Positions 18,123 through 27,097 of a stretch of 48,884 nt of DNA are shown here, piece after piece. Each line of letters begins with the position of its first letter. Within the stretch, counting starts at the first letter, position 1. The position numbers were made by a program, and so were the translations under genes. The notes beneath the pieces were generated by a model. It was not told the origin of the DNA and did not search any database. It saw nothing but the letters and a program-made list of their open reading frames with translations. Source of the DNA: Catenulisporales bacterium (GTDB taxonomy: Bacteria > Actinomycetota > Actinomycetes > Streptomycetales > Catenulisporaceae); the NCBI GenBank assembly GCA_019510485.1, contig JAEKKI010000135.1, forward strand, positions 1-48,884, written 5' to 3'.

Positions 18123-19094
18123 ATGCCTGTCCCCACCCGCCGCGCCCTGGCCGCCGTCGCAGCCGCCTGCCTCACCGTCGCCGCCCTGGCCGGCTGCGGC
18201 GGATCGGCGAAGAGCAGCGCGCCCCGTAACGTCCCGCCGTCGTCCCTGAGTCAGGACGGCATGGACATGAACGGCATGAACGGCATGGACGGCATGAACA
18301 TGAACGGCTCCGGGGACGACATGCCCGGCATGGGCCAGCCCAGCGGCCCGAAGATCGCCGCCGCGACCCCGGCCGACAACGGGCTGCACGCCGGCCTCGG
18401 CGGCTATTCCTACGTCGCCGACACCGCGATGCTGCCCGCCGCCTCGGCGGCGCCGTTCACGTTCCACATCACCGGCCCGAGCGGCAAGACCGTCACCAGG
18501 TTCCAGCCGTATGAAGCCCAACTCCTGGTGTTCTACATCGTCCGCAGCGACCTCGCCGACTTCCACCAGCTCACCGCGACGATGCGCGAGGACGGCACCT
18601 GGACGGTCCCGATGCCCGCCCTCGCGGCCGGTTCTTACCGCACCTACGTCACCTTCGCCGCGCCGGACTCCAGCGCCGGGACCCCGCTGTCGTACTCGCT
18701 GTCCCAGCCGCTGACCGTATCCGGAAACGCCACCGCCGCCCCGCTGCCCGCCGGGAACGACACCGTCACCGCCGACGGCTACACGCTCCACCTCACCGGC
18801 TCACCGCGGCACGGAACCGACACCGACCTCGGCGTCACGGTGACCAAGAACGGCCAGCCGGTCAAGCAGTTCGACCGGATCCTCGACGGATACGCGCACC
18901 TCACCGCCTTCCACAGCGGTGACGCCGCGTTCGTCCGCGCCCTGTCCACCGGACGCTCGGCCGGCGGCCCCAGCGGCGCCGGGGCCCTGACCGCGAAGAT
19001 CCTCTTCCCCCAGTCCGGCACCTGGCGGCTGTTCGTCCAGTTCGACACCGCCGGTGCCGAACACACCGCGGCGTTCACGGTCGACGTGCCCTGA
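18123..19094 (+). CDS. Met-rich lipoprotein, possible copper-binding protein
   Basis: A 323-residue lipoprotein. The signal peptide ends in LAGC with Cys25 as the lipidated residue. Residues 47-70 carry eight Met in short MDM, MNGM and MNMN units, like Met-rich Cu(I) sites; the DNA repeats a GGCATGRAC unit here (18258-18306). Two similar beta-rich segments follow. One reads VRSDLADFHQLTA and the other YAHLTAFHSGDAAFVRA, resembling the His-bearing repeats of secreted heavy-metal-associated proteins. Some usual His positions are replaced. ATG 18123 is chosen over 18108 because GAAGGG lies 7 bases before it. Its place directly after a copper-dependent LPMO suggests copper supply or protection, which is inference. 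Confidence 0.75.
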   Translation: MPVPTRRALAAVAAACLTVAALAGCGGSAKSSAPRNVPPSSLSQDGMDMNGMNGMDGMNMNGSGDDMPGMGQPSGPKIAAATPADNGLHAGLGGYSYVADTAMLPAASAAPFTFHITGPSGKTVTRFQPYEAQLLVFYIVRSDLADFHQLTATMREDGTWTVPMPALAAGSYRTYVTFAAPDSSAGTPLSYSLSQPLTVSGNATAAPLPAGNDTVTADGYTLHLTGSPRHGTDTDLGVTVTKNGQPVKQFDRILDGYAHLTAFHSGDAAFVRALSTGRSAGGPSGAGALTAKILFPQSGTWRLFVQFDTAGAEHTAAFTVDVP

Positions 19095-19126
19095 GATCTA
19101 CTTGAGGCCTTGCCCGGGGGAGTGAT

Positions 19127-19966
19127 TCAGTGCTTGACGGCCACGCCGGCGTACATCGCGATGTCCTGGTCGCGGATCGGCTCGGCGTCGGCGTCCGGAT
19201 GCCAGTGGTGGACCAGGGTGACGCCGGGGTCGAGCAGCTCGTAGCCCTTGAAGAACGCCTCGGTCTCGGCCTTGTCCCGGACCTGCAACGGGATGCCGCG
19301 CGCGTTGTACTCGCGGCTGACCCCGCCGACGCCCTCCGGATCGGTATCGCCGGTGAACACCGTCAGCGCCAGGTAGCTGCCGGGTGCCAGCGCGTCCATG
19401 AAGCGCCGCACGATGCCCTGCGGGTCGTGCTCGTCCAGCACGAAGTGCACGATCGCGATCAGCGACAGCGCCACCGGCCGCGTGAAGTCGATCACGTCGC
19501 GCAGCTTCGGGTCGTCGATGATCGACTCGGGATCGCGGAAGTCGGCGTCCAGATAGCAGGTGCGGCCCTCGGCCGTGCTGGACATCAGGGCCCGGGCGTG
19601 GGTCAGCACGATCGGGTCGTTGTCCACGTACGCCACCCGGGCCTCGGGGGCGATCGCCTGGGCGACCTCGTGCAGGTTCGGCGAGGTGGGGATGCCGGTG
19701 CCGATGTCCAGGAACTGCCGGACCCCGTGCTTCTCGGTGAGATGGCGCACCACACGGTGCATGAACGAGCGCGTGGTGCGCATCGATATCGGCAGCGACG
19801 GCCAGGCCTCCACCGAGGCGTGCGCGGCGATCCGGTCCGCCTCGAAGTTGGTCTTGCCGCCGATCAGATAGTCGTACACCCGCGCCGAGTGCGGCACGTC
19901 CATCCGCAAGTCCACCGAAGGGTAATCGTCCTCCGGACCCGGCCCGGACCCGACCTCGTTCGCCAT
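19127..19966 (-). CDS. SAM-dependent methyltransferase (PF04672/DUF574 type)
   Basis: A 279-residue protein of the actinobacterial S-adenosylmethionine-binding family that opens with a substrate-side motif and ARVYDYLIGGKTNFEADR. The SAM-binding glycine motif is FLDIGTGIPT near residue 85, followed by acidic VAYVDNDPIV and DADFRDP. These genes are abundant in streptomycete-like genomes, and their substrates are mostly unknown. Start MANEVG at 19964-19966 is chosen because GGAGAGGG lies just upstream. The frame continues 9 codons to 19993. It converges on the Met-rich lipoprotein gene with only about 30 bases between and no obvious terminator. Confidence 0.85.
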   Translation of the reverse strand: MANEVGSGPGPEDDYPSVDLRMDVPHSARVYDYLIGGKTNFEADRIAAHASVEAWPSLPISMRTTRSFMHRVVRHLTEKHGVRQFLDIGTGIPTSPNLHEVAQAIAPEARVAYVDNDPIVLTHARALMSSTAEGRTCYLDADFRDPESIIDDPKLRDVIDFTRPVALSLIAIVHFVLDEHDPQGIVRRFMDALAPGSYLALTVFTGDTDPEGVGGVSREYNARGIPLQVRDKAETEAFFKGYELLDPGVTLVHHWHPDADAEPIRDQDIAMYAGVAVKH

Positions 19967-20083
19967 GCTCGCCCTCTCCTCGGTGCTGGACATCGGCCGC
20001 GAACCGCCACGACGGCCCGGCGCATCGAGACGATACTACGGGCCGTCACCGGGAACTGATATAGGGTGCGCGCCGGCGGTCCG

Positions 20084-21067
20084 CTATGACGGATAGGCCA
20101 CGCCGATCTGAGCGCGCGCCGCGTCCATCGTCCGCATCACCGCGAGGGTCTCCGACCACGGGGCCAGCGGGCTCTGCCGAAGTCCTTCCCGCAGGCAGCG
20201 CTGGGCCTCGATCGCCTCGTGCACCATGCCCCGGGCCAGATACGGCACCTCGACCCGCTCGACGACGTCGTCGTGGCGGAACACCGTGAACCCCGCCGGC
20301 GCGGTGAAGTTCCGCCCGAACTCGATCCGGCCCCCGGTGCCGGACACGGTCGCGCTCCAGGGCCCGTCGGCCGAGATCGAACACGTCAGCGCCGACACAC
20401 CGCCGCCGGGATGGACCAGGGTGACGGCGGTCGTGTCGTCCACGCCCTCCGGGGTCAGCGTCGCCACGGCCTGGACGACGTCCGGCTCGCCGAAGACCAG
20501 CCGGGAGATCGCCAGGGGATAGATGCCGAGGTCCAGCAGCGCGCCGCCGCCCAGCGCCGGGTCGCGCAGCCGGTGTTCGGGGCCGACGTCGAAACCGATG
20601 GAGAAGTCGGCGGTGACCAGGCGCGGCTCGCCGATGGCCCCGGCCCGCACCATCTCCACCATCCGCAGCACGGCCGGCACGCAGCGGGTCCACATGGCCT
20701 CCATGAAGAAGACCCCCGCGGCCTCGGCGCGGCCGATGAGGTCCTCGGCCTGGCCGGCGTCCAGGGTCAGCGGCTTCTCGCAGAGCACCGCCTTGCCCGC
20801 GTTCAGGCACAGCGCCGCCGCGCCGTGGTGGGCCGAGTGCGGGGTCGCGACGTAGACGATGTCGACGTCGGGGTCCGCGGCCAGGTCGGCCCACGACCCG
20901 TGGGCCCGGGGGATGCCGTACCGGTCGGCGAAGGCGCGCGCCGATTCCGGAGAGCGCGATCCGACCGCCGCGACTTCGGCGTCGTCCAGGGTGAGGAGGT
21001 CCTCGGTGAAGGTGGCGGCGATGGCGCCGGTCGCCAGGATGCCCCACCGGATCTTGCCTTCAGCCAC
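20084..21067 (-). CDS. Gfo/Idh/MocA-family NAD(P)-dependent oxidoreductase
   Basis: A 327-residue two-domain dehydrogenase. The N-terminal Rossmann fold begins with WGILATGAIAATF. The family motif CEKPLTLD carries the Lys that helps catalysis. The C-terminal alpha/beta domain has GGGALLDLGIYPL, with the His of the usual GGG-x-x-D-x-G-x-H replaced by Tyr. Substrates in this family are sugars, inositols, dihydrodiols or biliverdin-like molecules and cannot be assigned here. GTG at 21065-21067 is preferred (GAGG 8 bases upstream) over the ATG at 21145, whose extra 26 residues are not family-like. It is probably monocistronic. Confidence 0.85.
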   Translation of the reverse strand: MAEGKIRWGILATGAIAATFTEDLLTLDDAEVAAVGSRSPESARAFADRYGIPRAHGSWADLAADPDVDIVYVATPHSAHHGAAALCLNAGKAVLCEKPLTLDAGQAEDLIGRAEAAGVFFMEAMWTRCVPAVLRMVEMVRAGAIGEPRLVTADFSIGFDVGPEHRLRDPALGGGALLDLGIYPLAISRLVFGEPDVVQAVATLTPEGVDDTTAVTLVHPGGGVSALTCSISADGPWSATVSGTGGRIEFGRNFTAPAGFTVFRHDDVVERVEVPYLARGMVHEAIEAQRCLREGLRQSPLAPWSETLAVMRTMDAARAQIGVAYPS

Positions 21068-21225
21068 AGGTTCAGCCTCGCTCTGGGGGTTCGACGATGC
21101 AGGGAGTTCGACGATGTCGGTAGACGATATCCCTCGACCGCGCACACCTGATCACCCGGCCTGGTCGTCCCGCGACCTGCGCGTCGCCCCGGGCGCCGGA
21201 GGCGCGATCCGGTGCGGCCGGCGCG

Positions 21226-22200
21226 TCACCTCCGGACGTCGGCTTCGCCGCGTCGAGCCCGGGAGCTCCAGAAGGTGAACGTCCGAAGCGGGTCGGCGGT
21301 GGTGCTCCACGGGAACGGGGTCATGTGGCGCCCGACGCGGTGGAAGACCGGTTCGGCTTCCCGGGTGCGCTGCGTCATCGTCAGGGCGAAGGCCAGGATG
21401 TTCAGGTCGGCGATGGCCTGGGCATGGGGCCGCGCGGTCGTGCGGACGCGGAACCAGCGTTCGAGGGCGGCGTCGGTTTCGCGGGCGACGGCGGGTCCGT
21501 GCCAGTGGCCGCTCAGTGCCGGCGCGTCGCGGCCCATGGTGGAAACGCGGTGAGCGTAGTACTCGGCGCGGGCCGCCAAGGGCAGCACCGCCATCGGCGA
21601 ACCGGGCGCGGCGATCGCCGCCCGGTGGTCGGCGAAGTCCTTCATCTCGAACGCCGAGGTGCCGGACGCGCGGGGCGACAGGCAGCGCAGCATCTCGTGG
21701 TGGGCGGTTCGGTTCCAGGGGTCGCGTCTCACGGCTTCGTCCCAGACCGGCCAGGCATGGCCCACCGGTATCCGATGACTGCGGAACAGGGACAGCAGGG
21801 CGATCCACGGGGTGGGGTCGTCCGGAACGGCGAGGGCGGCTTGTGCGCATGCCGCTTCGGCCGTGTGCAGGGCCGCGAGGTTGTCAGCCCTGCCTGCGCG
21901 CACCACTTGTACGTACGCGCGCACGGTGAGCATGTCCCTGTCCTGAGGATTGCGGGTGGCCCAGGCGTCGACCACGGCGGCCGGCAGCGTGCGGGCCAGG
22001 ACCGACACCCGGTGGGCGCGCCGGTCCCAGTCCGCGGCGGTCTCGCGCAGCAATTTGGCGACCGGCGTCCACACCGCCGTGCCGCCCCCGGCTCCCAGGC
22101 CGTGCATCTGCTGGACCGGCCGGGTGGCCGTGATCGTGCGGTGCAGAGGTTCGTCGTCGAGCTCCGGGCGGATCAGCACCTTGTGTCGTCGATCGAACAT
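21226..22200 (-). CDS. Conserved-looking helical protein of unknown function
   Basis: I do not recognise this 324-residue protein. It is soluble, Ala/Arg-rich and mostly helical, with no signal peptide or membrane segment. PHAQAIADLNILAF and repeated helix pairs resemble TPR or SEL1-like solenoids but are below what I can call. WPVWDEAVRRDPWNRTAHHEML looks like one such repeat. The second ATG (22198-22200, MFDRRHK) is chosen since AAAGG lies 7 bases upstream. The upstream neighbour on the same strand is ybdD, but a strong hairpin at 22231-22274 separates them. Confidence 0.6.
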   Translation of the reverse strand: MFDRRHKVLIRPELDDEPLHRTITATRPVQQMHGLGAGGGTAVWTPVAKLLRETAADWDRRAHRVSVLARTLPAAVVDAWATRNPQDRDMLTVRAYVQVVRAGRADNLAALHTAEAACAQAALAVPDDPTPWIALLSLFRSHRIPVGHAWPVWDEAVRRDPWNRTAHHEMLRCLSPRASGTSAFEMKDFADHRAAIAAPGSPMAVLPLAARAEYYAHRVSTMGRDAPALSGHWHGPAVARETDAALERWFRVRTTARPHAQAIADLNILAFALTMTQRTREAEPVFHRVGRHMTPFPWSTTADPLRTFTFWSSRARRGEADVRR

Positions 22201-22230
22201 CGTCATGCCTTTCGCGGGGCTGATCCGGGT

Positions 22231-22274
22231 GCCGGGTTCCGCCGCCCGCCCCTGAGCGGACGGCGGAACCCGGC
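22231..22274 (-). terminator. 14-bp hairpin ending the cstA-ybdD unit
   Basis: The arms 22231-22244 and 22261-22274 are perfect reverse complements (GCCGGGTTCCGCCG and partner). A short inner stem CCGC/GCGG lies in the 16-base loop. It lies 40 bases past the ybdD stop and before the next gene. Confidence 0.8.
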
Positions 22275-22313
22275 GCGCCAGGCGGTGAGGGGATGAGCGT
22301 GCCTGACGCCGAT

Positions 22314-22508
22314 TCAGCAGCAGCGGCTCGCGGGGTGGTGCTCCCGGTGCCGTGCGCGGTCCCGCTCATACTCACGCCGCGAGGGCGCCGGCGCGCCGGG
22401 GTGCTCGCGGCGGTGCCTGTCGACGTGGCGGTCATAGGCGGCGTCGCCGGAGATCTCGCCGAGGTACCAGTGCAGAAAACGCAGAGCCCGGATCAGGATC
22501 TTCGTCAT
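22314..22508 (-). CDS. ybdD: YbdD/YjiX-family small protein, partner of CstA
   Basis: A 64-residue protein with the family pattern FLHWYLGEISGDAAYDRHV followed by a basic, His/Arg-rich tail with HREHHPAS. E. coli YbdD and YjiX are needed for the pyruvate transport activity of CstA and BtsT. The start ATG (22506-22508) overlaps the cstA stop as ATGA, so the two are translationally coupled and presumably made in a fixed ratio. It is easily missed because it lies inside a long frame that otherwise runs antisense-like through cstA. The C-terminal Cys-Cys is unusual but may have no role. Confidence 0.9.
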   Translation of the reverse strand: MTKILIRALRFLHWYLGEISGDAAYDRHVDRHRREHPGAPAPSRREYERDRARHREHHPASRCC

Positions 22509-24649
22509 TTGCTGGGCCCGACGCCGCCGGCGCCACTCGTGACCAGCTCCCCGCGGCCGGCACCGATGTCGAGACCGGACTCGACGTACGCCGCCTCGGC
22601 GAGGGGGAGCTGCGAGGGCGAACGGATGGCGCGCAGACACACCCAGGCCGCGTTGGCGATCACGATCGTGACCAGGAGCAGGAACGTCGCCATCAGGACG
22701 CCGTCGACGGTGGAGTTCAGCACGACGGTGTGCATCGCGGCGGGGGTTTTGGCCGGGGCCAGGACCTTGCCGGCGTGCAACGCCGTCGCGTAGGTGTGGC
22801 GCTGGGCGAAGAAGCCGACGCGGGGGTCGCCGGAGAAGATCTTCTGCCAGCTCGCGGTGAAGGTCACCGCCACATCCCAGGCCAGCGGGAGCCCGGTGAT
22901 CCACGCCCAGCGCAGCTTGCCGGATTTGATCAGCACCGTCGTGCACAGCGTGAGGGCGATCGCCGCGAGCAGCTGGTTGGCGATCCCGAACAGCGGGAAG
23001 AGCTGGTTGACGCCGCCCAGCGGATCGGTCGCGCCGACGTAGAGGAAGTAGCCCCAGGCGGAGACCACCAGTGCGCTGGACAGCCAGATGCCCGGCTTCC
23101 AGTTGATCCGCGCGGCCGGCTTCCAGATGTTGCCGAGCATGTCCTGGAGCATGAAGCGGCCTACCCGGGTGCCAGCGTCGACCGTGGTCAGGATGAACAA
23201 GGCCTCGAACATGATCGCGAAGTGGTACCAGAACGCCTTCATCGAGGCGCCGCCGAACGTGCTGAGGATCTGCGACATCCCCACGGCCAGCGTGGGCGCT
23301 CCGCCGGTGCGCGCCACCAAGGTGTTCTCGCCCACCGCGGAAGCCGCGGCGTGCAGCTGCTCGGGGCTGATGCTGAAGCCGAGATGGGTGACCGCCTGGG
23401 ACGCGGTCTGGACCGTCGGGCCGAGCAGGCCGGCCGGTGCGTTCATCGCGAAGTACAGGCCCGGGTCCAGGACGCACGCGGCCGCAAGAGCCATCACGGC
23501 GACGAAGGACTCCATGAGCATCGCGCCGTAGCCGATCATCCTGACCTGGGATTCCTTCCGGATCAGCTTGGGCGTGGTGCCGGAGGCGACCAGCGCGTGG
23601 AACCCCGACAGCGCGCCGCACGCGATCGTGATGAACAGGAACGGGAACGCCGATCCGCTGAACACCGGGCCGGTGCCGGAGCTCGCGAAGCGGGTGACCG
23701 CCTGGGCCTTGAAGTGCGGCGCGGTCACGAGCACACCGGCCGCCATGAGCGTGATCGCGCCGATCTTCATGAACGTGGACAGGTAGTCGCGGGGGGCCAG
23801 CAGCAGCCACACCGGCAGCACCGAGGCGACGAAGCCGTATCCGGCCAGGCAGAACACCAGCGTCGTCGGGCTCAGGGTGAACGCGGAGGCCAGAGCCGAA
23901 TGATCGACCCAGTCCCCGGCGACGATGGCGCCCAGCAGCAGCGCGACCCCGATGCCGCTGGCCTCGACGACTCGGCCGGGACGCAGGAAGCGCAGGTAGA
24001 CGCCCATGAACAGGGCGATCGGGATCGTCGCCGCGATGGAGAAGGTGCCCCAGGGCGAGCGGGCGAGGGCGTTGACCACGATGAGCGCCAGCACCGCGAG
24101 CAGGATGATCATGATGGCCAGGACTGAGACCAGGGCCGCGATCCCGCCGACCGTGCCGATCTCCTCGCGCACCATCTGCCCCAGGCTCTTGCCGTCGCGG
24201 CGCATGGACAGGAACAACACGACCATGTCCTGCACGGCCCCGGCGAAGATCACCCCGGCGACGATCCAGATGGTGCCGGGCAGGTATCCCATCTGCGCCG
24301 CGAGCACCGGCCCGACCAGCGGTCCGGCGCCGGCGATGGCCGCGAAGTGATGGCCGAGCAGGACCCTGCGGTCGGTGGGTTCGTAGTCGACGCCGTCGGC
24401 CAGCCGCTCGGCCGGGGTCGCCCGCCGGTCGTCGGGGCGCAAGGCGCGCCGCACGATGAACCGGGCGTAGAAGCGGTACGCGATGGCGTACGACCCGAGT
24501 GCGGCGACGACCAGCCACACGGCCGAGACCCGCTCGCCGCGGGACAGCGCGAGCACGCCCCACGCCACCGCGCCCGCGAGGCCGACACAGCTCCACCCCA
24601 GGATCGACGCCGGGGTCGTTCTTCTACGATTGCTGCCACGTGCGGACAA
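22505..24649 (-). CDS. cstA: Carbon starvation protein CstA, pyruvate/peptide transporter
   Basis: A 714-residue polytopic membrane protein with about 16-18 TM segments, the usual length for CstA/BtsT. These carriers take up pyruvate, and CstA has been linked to peptides, at the cytoplasmic membrane. Recognisable conserved stretches are LLGHHFAAIAGAGPLVGP near residue 96, WIVAGVIFAGAVQDM, SGFHALVASGTTPK, and the C-terminal GVNQLFPLFGIANQLLA. The TTG at 24647-24649 is chosen because AAGGAG sits 5 bases upstream. Longer in-frame starts run into the divergent promoter region. It is coupled to ybdD downstream and is divergent from an SSS-family symporter, which suggests coordinated organic acid uptake. 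Confidence 0.92.
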   Translation of the reverse strand: MSARGSNRRRTTPASILGWSCVGLAGAVAWGVLALSRGERVSAVWLVVAALGSYAIAYRFYARFIVRRALRPDDRRATPAERLADGVDYEPTDRRVLLGHHFAAIAGAGPLVGPVLAAQMGYLPGTIWIVAGVIFAGAVQDMVVLFLSMRRDGKSLGQMVREEIGTVGGIAALVSVLAIMIILLAVLALIVVNALARSPWGTFSIAATIPIALFMGVYLRFLRPGRVVEASGIGVALLLGAIVAGDWVDHSALASAFTLSPTTLVFCLAGYGFVASVLPVWLLLAPRDYLSTFMKIGAITLMAAGVLVTAPHFKAQAVTRFASSGTGPVFSGSAFPFLFITIACGALSGFHALVASGTTPKLIRKESQVRMIGYGAMLMESFVAVMALAAACVLDPGLYFAMNAPAGLLGPTVQTASQAVTHLGFSISPEQLHAAASAVGENTLVARTGGAPTLAVGMSQILSTFGGASMKAFWYHFAIMFEALFILTTVDAGTRVGRFMLQDMLGNIWKPAARINWKPGIWLSSALVVSAWGYFLYVGATDPLGGVNQLFPLFGIANQLLAAIALTLCTTVLIKSGKLRWAWITGLPLAWDVAVTFTASWQKIFSGDPRVGFFAQRHTYATALHAGKVLAPAKTPAAMHTVVLNSTVDGVLMATFLLLVTIVIANAAWVCLRAIRSPSQLPLAEAAYVESGLDIGAGRGELVTSGAGGVGPSK

Positions 24650-24825
24650 GGTGACTCCTTGCTGGGCGGGGGACCGTTGGCGCGATGCCACGGGTGCGAT
24701 GAAGGCGTGTGTGGTGCCGGCGATGGGCGCGAAAAGGCCTGTCAGATCCCTTGCGCGCCTGCCGAGGCGGTGATCCACTTGCGGGGTGGCCGCAGTCTGA
24801 ACAGGAGTTGCGGGCACTCCCGTAT

Positions 24826-24874
24826 CGGTTGACACGAGATTTCGCGAAGGTTTCCGAGGATTCCCTGTCAACCG
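24826..24874. promoter_or_regulatory. Divergent TTGACA inverted repeat between cstA and the symporter
   Basis: CGGTTGACA (24826-24834) and TGTCAACCG (24866-24874) are perfect 9-bp inverted copies, 31 bases apart. The perfect palindrome TTCGCGAA (24841-24848) lies between them. Each arm contains a consensus -35 TTGACA pointing toward one of the two divergent units. I do not see matching -10 boxes at 17 bases, so this may be an operator instead of paired promoters. Confidence 0.45.
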
Positions 24875-24935
24875 AACCAGCCCTCGCGCAACTGGCCAGT
24901 ACAGAGTCCGCGCACGGCATCCCGGATGGAGAGAC

Positions 24936-26501
24936 ATGGCGCAAGGTGCCACGGTCGCCGCGTTCTTCGCCGTGGTCGTCGGAGCATCGCTGTTCGCCGC
25001 CACCGCGCGTCGGCTGGCCGTCTCCGGCGACCTGCCCAGCCTGGACGGCTGGGCGCTGGCCGACCGGCGGCTCGGCGCGGGCTGGACGTGGCTGGTGCTG
25101 GGCGGCACGATCTTCACCGCCTACACCTTCATCGCGGTCCCGGGCCTGGTGTACGGGGTGGGCGCTTTCGGTTTCTTCGCCGTGCCGTACACGGTGGTCG
25201 TCTGCCCGGTGATCTTCCTGCTGCTGCCGAGGTTCTGGGTCGTCGCGCGCCGGAACGGTTACGTGACGGCGGCCGACTTCGTCCGCGGCCGTTTCGGATC
25301 GCCCGCGCTGGCGCTGGTGATCGCCCTCACGGGGATCCTCGCGACGATGCCTTATCTGGCACTGCAACTGGTCGGGGTACGCGCCGTGCTCGCGGCGGCC
25401 GGACTGCATCCGGCGGGCGCGCGGGGCGACCTCGTGATGGTCGCGGTGTTCGCCGCGCTGGCCGTCGCGACATACCGCCACGGGCTGCGGGCTCCGGCCG
25501 TCATCGCGGTGGTGAAGTCCGTGGCCGTCTTCGGGTCGGTGGTCGCCGTCGCCGCGTTCGCGCTGCACACGCTGGGCGGACCCGGTGCGATCTTCGATGC
25601 CGCAGCGCCGCGCCTGGCCCGGCACGCTCCTCCGGGAGCGTCCCTCACCGGACTCGAACCGAATCAGTACGCGGCCTACAGCAGTCTCGCGCTGGGCTCG
25701 GCACTGGCGTTGCCGATGTACCCGCATGTGCTCACCGCCGGATTCGCCGCGTCCGGGCCGGACGCCCTGCGCCGGGCCGCGGTCGCCCTGCCCGCCTGGA
25801 CCATGGTGCTCGGGGTGTTCGGCCTGCTGGGGGTCACGGCGCTGGCCGCGGGCATCCACACCCCGCCGGGGCACACCGAGGAGGCACTGCCGCTGCTGGT
25901 GAACAGGCTGATGCCGCCGGCCGCGGCCGGGCTGGTCTTCGGCTCGATCGCCGTCGGGGCGCTGGTGCCGGCCGCGGTGATGTCGATCTCGGCGGCGACG
26001 TGCTTCGTGCGGAACATCCACGTCGAGTTCTTCGACCCGACGGCGACCCCCAAGCGGCAGGTCCGCACGGCGCGGTGGGTCTCGATCGCGGCGAAGGCCG
26101 GCGCGGTCGCCTTCGTCTTGGGCCTGCGCGCCCAGGACGCCATCGATCTGCAACTCCTCGGCGGAGTGTGGATCCTGCAGACCTTCCCGGCGGTGGCCGC
26201 CGGGCTGTACACACGGTGGCTGCACCAGGGCGCGCTGCTGGCCGGCTGGGGCGTCGGCATGGCGGCCGGCACGGCTCTGGTCCTGCGCGGGGGGTTCTCC
26301 CAGGTCGTTCCCATCACGATCGGCAGCCACGCGGCGCGGCTGTATGCGGGTCTGGTGGCCTTGGCGGTGAACATGGCGGTCGCCGTCGTGCTCACGCTGG
26401 TGCTGGACCGGCTCGGTGTGCCCCGTCGGCGAGATCTGACCGCGATGGTGCCGTCTCCAGCCCCGGCGTCGGGCCTGCAGGCCGGAGGTGTCGCCGCATG
26501 A
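24936..26501 (+). CDS. Sodium:solute symporter (SSS family), monocarboxylate-type
   Basis: A 521-residue, roughly 13-TM permease of the SSS family. LADRRLGAGWTWLVLGGTIFTAYTF in TM1-2, FWVVARRNGYVTAADFVRGRFGS, and the conserved TM8-9 block SSLALGSALALPMYPHVLTAGFA fit monocarboxylate permeases of the MctP/YjcG side of the family. Substrates could be pyruvate, lactate, acetate or propionate. GGAGAG lies 3 bases before the ATG. The stop overlaps the next gene as ATGA, so a transporter and a sigma factor are made together. The unit is divergent from cstA-ybdD. Confidence 0.88.
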   Translation: MAQGATVAAFFAVVVGASLFAATARRLAVSGDLPSLDGWALADRRLGAGWTWLVLGGTIFTAYTFIAVPGLVYGVGAFGFFAVPYTVVVCPVIFLLLPRFWVVARRNGYVTAADFVRGRFGSPALALVIALTGILATMPYLALQLVGVRAVLAAAGLHPAGARGDLVMVAVFAALAVATYRHGLRAPAVIAVVKSVAVFGSVVAVAAFALHTLGGPGAIFDAAAPRLARHAPPGASLTGLEPNQYAAYSSLALGSALALPMYPHVLTAGFAASGPDALRRAAVALPAWTMVLGVFGLLGVTALAAGIHTPPGHTEEALPLLVNRLMPPAAAGLVFGSIAVGALVPAAVMSISAATCFVRNIHVEFFDPTATPKRQVRTARWVSIAAKAGAVAFVLGLRAQDAIDLQLLGGVWILQTFPAVAAGLYTRWLHQGALLAGWGVGMAAGTALVLRGGFSQVVPITIGSHAARLYAGLVALAVNMAVAVVLTLVLDRLGVPRRRDLTAMVPSPAPASGLQAGGVAA

Positions 26502-27097
26502 AGCGAATACGGATGGACGCCCTGGCCGCATCGCCGTCACCGGAGCTTTCCGCTCCGGACTTCAACGAGGCGATCGCCGTCGGCCGGCAGTATGTCGAGG
26601 GAGCGGCGGACGCGGAACGCGAAGCCGCGATAGCCCGCCTGTTCGACGTCAACTACACACCGCTGCTCCGGCTGGCCGCGCTCCTCGGCGCGGACGACCC
26701 GGAGAACATCGTGGCCGAAGCCTTCTACGAGCTCTACCGCAAGTGGCGCAAACTGCGTGCGACCGACTCCGCGGAGGCCTATCTGCGGTCCGTCGTCCGC
26801 AACCTGACCCGGATGCGGATACGGCATCTACAGGTCGCGCGGCGGCACGTCGACGACCCCGTCGAGTCCGACACGTCCGCGGAGAGCAAGGCTCTGCTGA
26901 ACGACGATCAGCGAGTCCTGATCAGCCAGCTCGGGCGGCTGCCGGTCCGGCAGCGCGAGGCGCTGGTGCTGCGCTACTGGCTGGGCTTGCGGGAGAAGGA
27001 GATCGCCGACGAGATGGGGATCTCGGTCGGGTCGGTCAAGACTCATACCTCGCGCGGACTCGCGGCCCTCACCAGCGCGATGGAGGCGCGGCGATGA
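26498..27097 (+). CDS. Sigma-70 family (SigE-like ECF) sigma factor
   Basis: A 199-residue sigma factor. Region 2 covers about residues 45-112 (LFDVNYTPLLRLA, ENIVAEAFYELYRKW, EAYLRSVVRNL). Region 4 covers about 138-190, with LPVRQREALVLRYWLG and the helix-turn-helix KEIADEMGISVGSVKTHTSRG. Regions 1 and 3 are absent, as in ECF sigma factors. A GGAGGT site lies 8 bases before the ATG, and its ATG overlaps the symporter stop. The next gene, also overlapping by ATGA, encodes a one-TM protein with a basic juxtamembrane stretch that could act as an anti-sigma or membrane anchor, but no zinc anti-sigma motif is visible. Confidence 0.88.
   Translation: MKRIRMDALAASPSPELSAPDFNEAIAVGRQYVEGAADAEREAAIARLFDVNYTPLLRLAALLGADDPENIVAEAFYELYRKWRKLRATDSAEAYLRSVVRNLTRMRIRHLQVARRHVDDPVESDTSAESKALLNDDQRVLISQLGRLPVRQREALVLRYWLGLREKEIADEMGISVGSVKTHTSRGLAALTSAMEARR

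Noticed and set aside
24826-24874. Complete paired sigma-70 promoters
   Set aside because: The two TTGACA boxes are real, but no TANNNT -10 is found at 16-18 bases on either strand, so I call it only a candidate control element.
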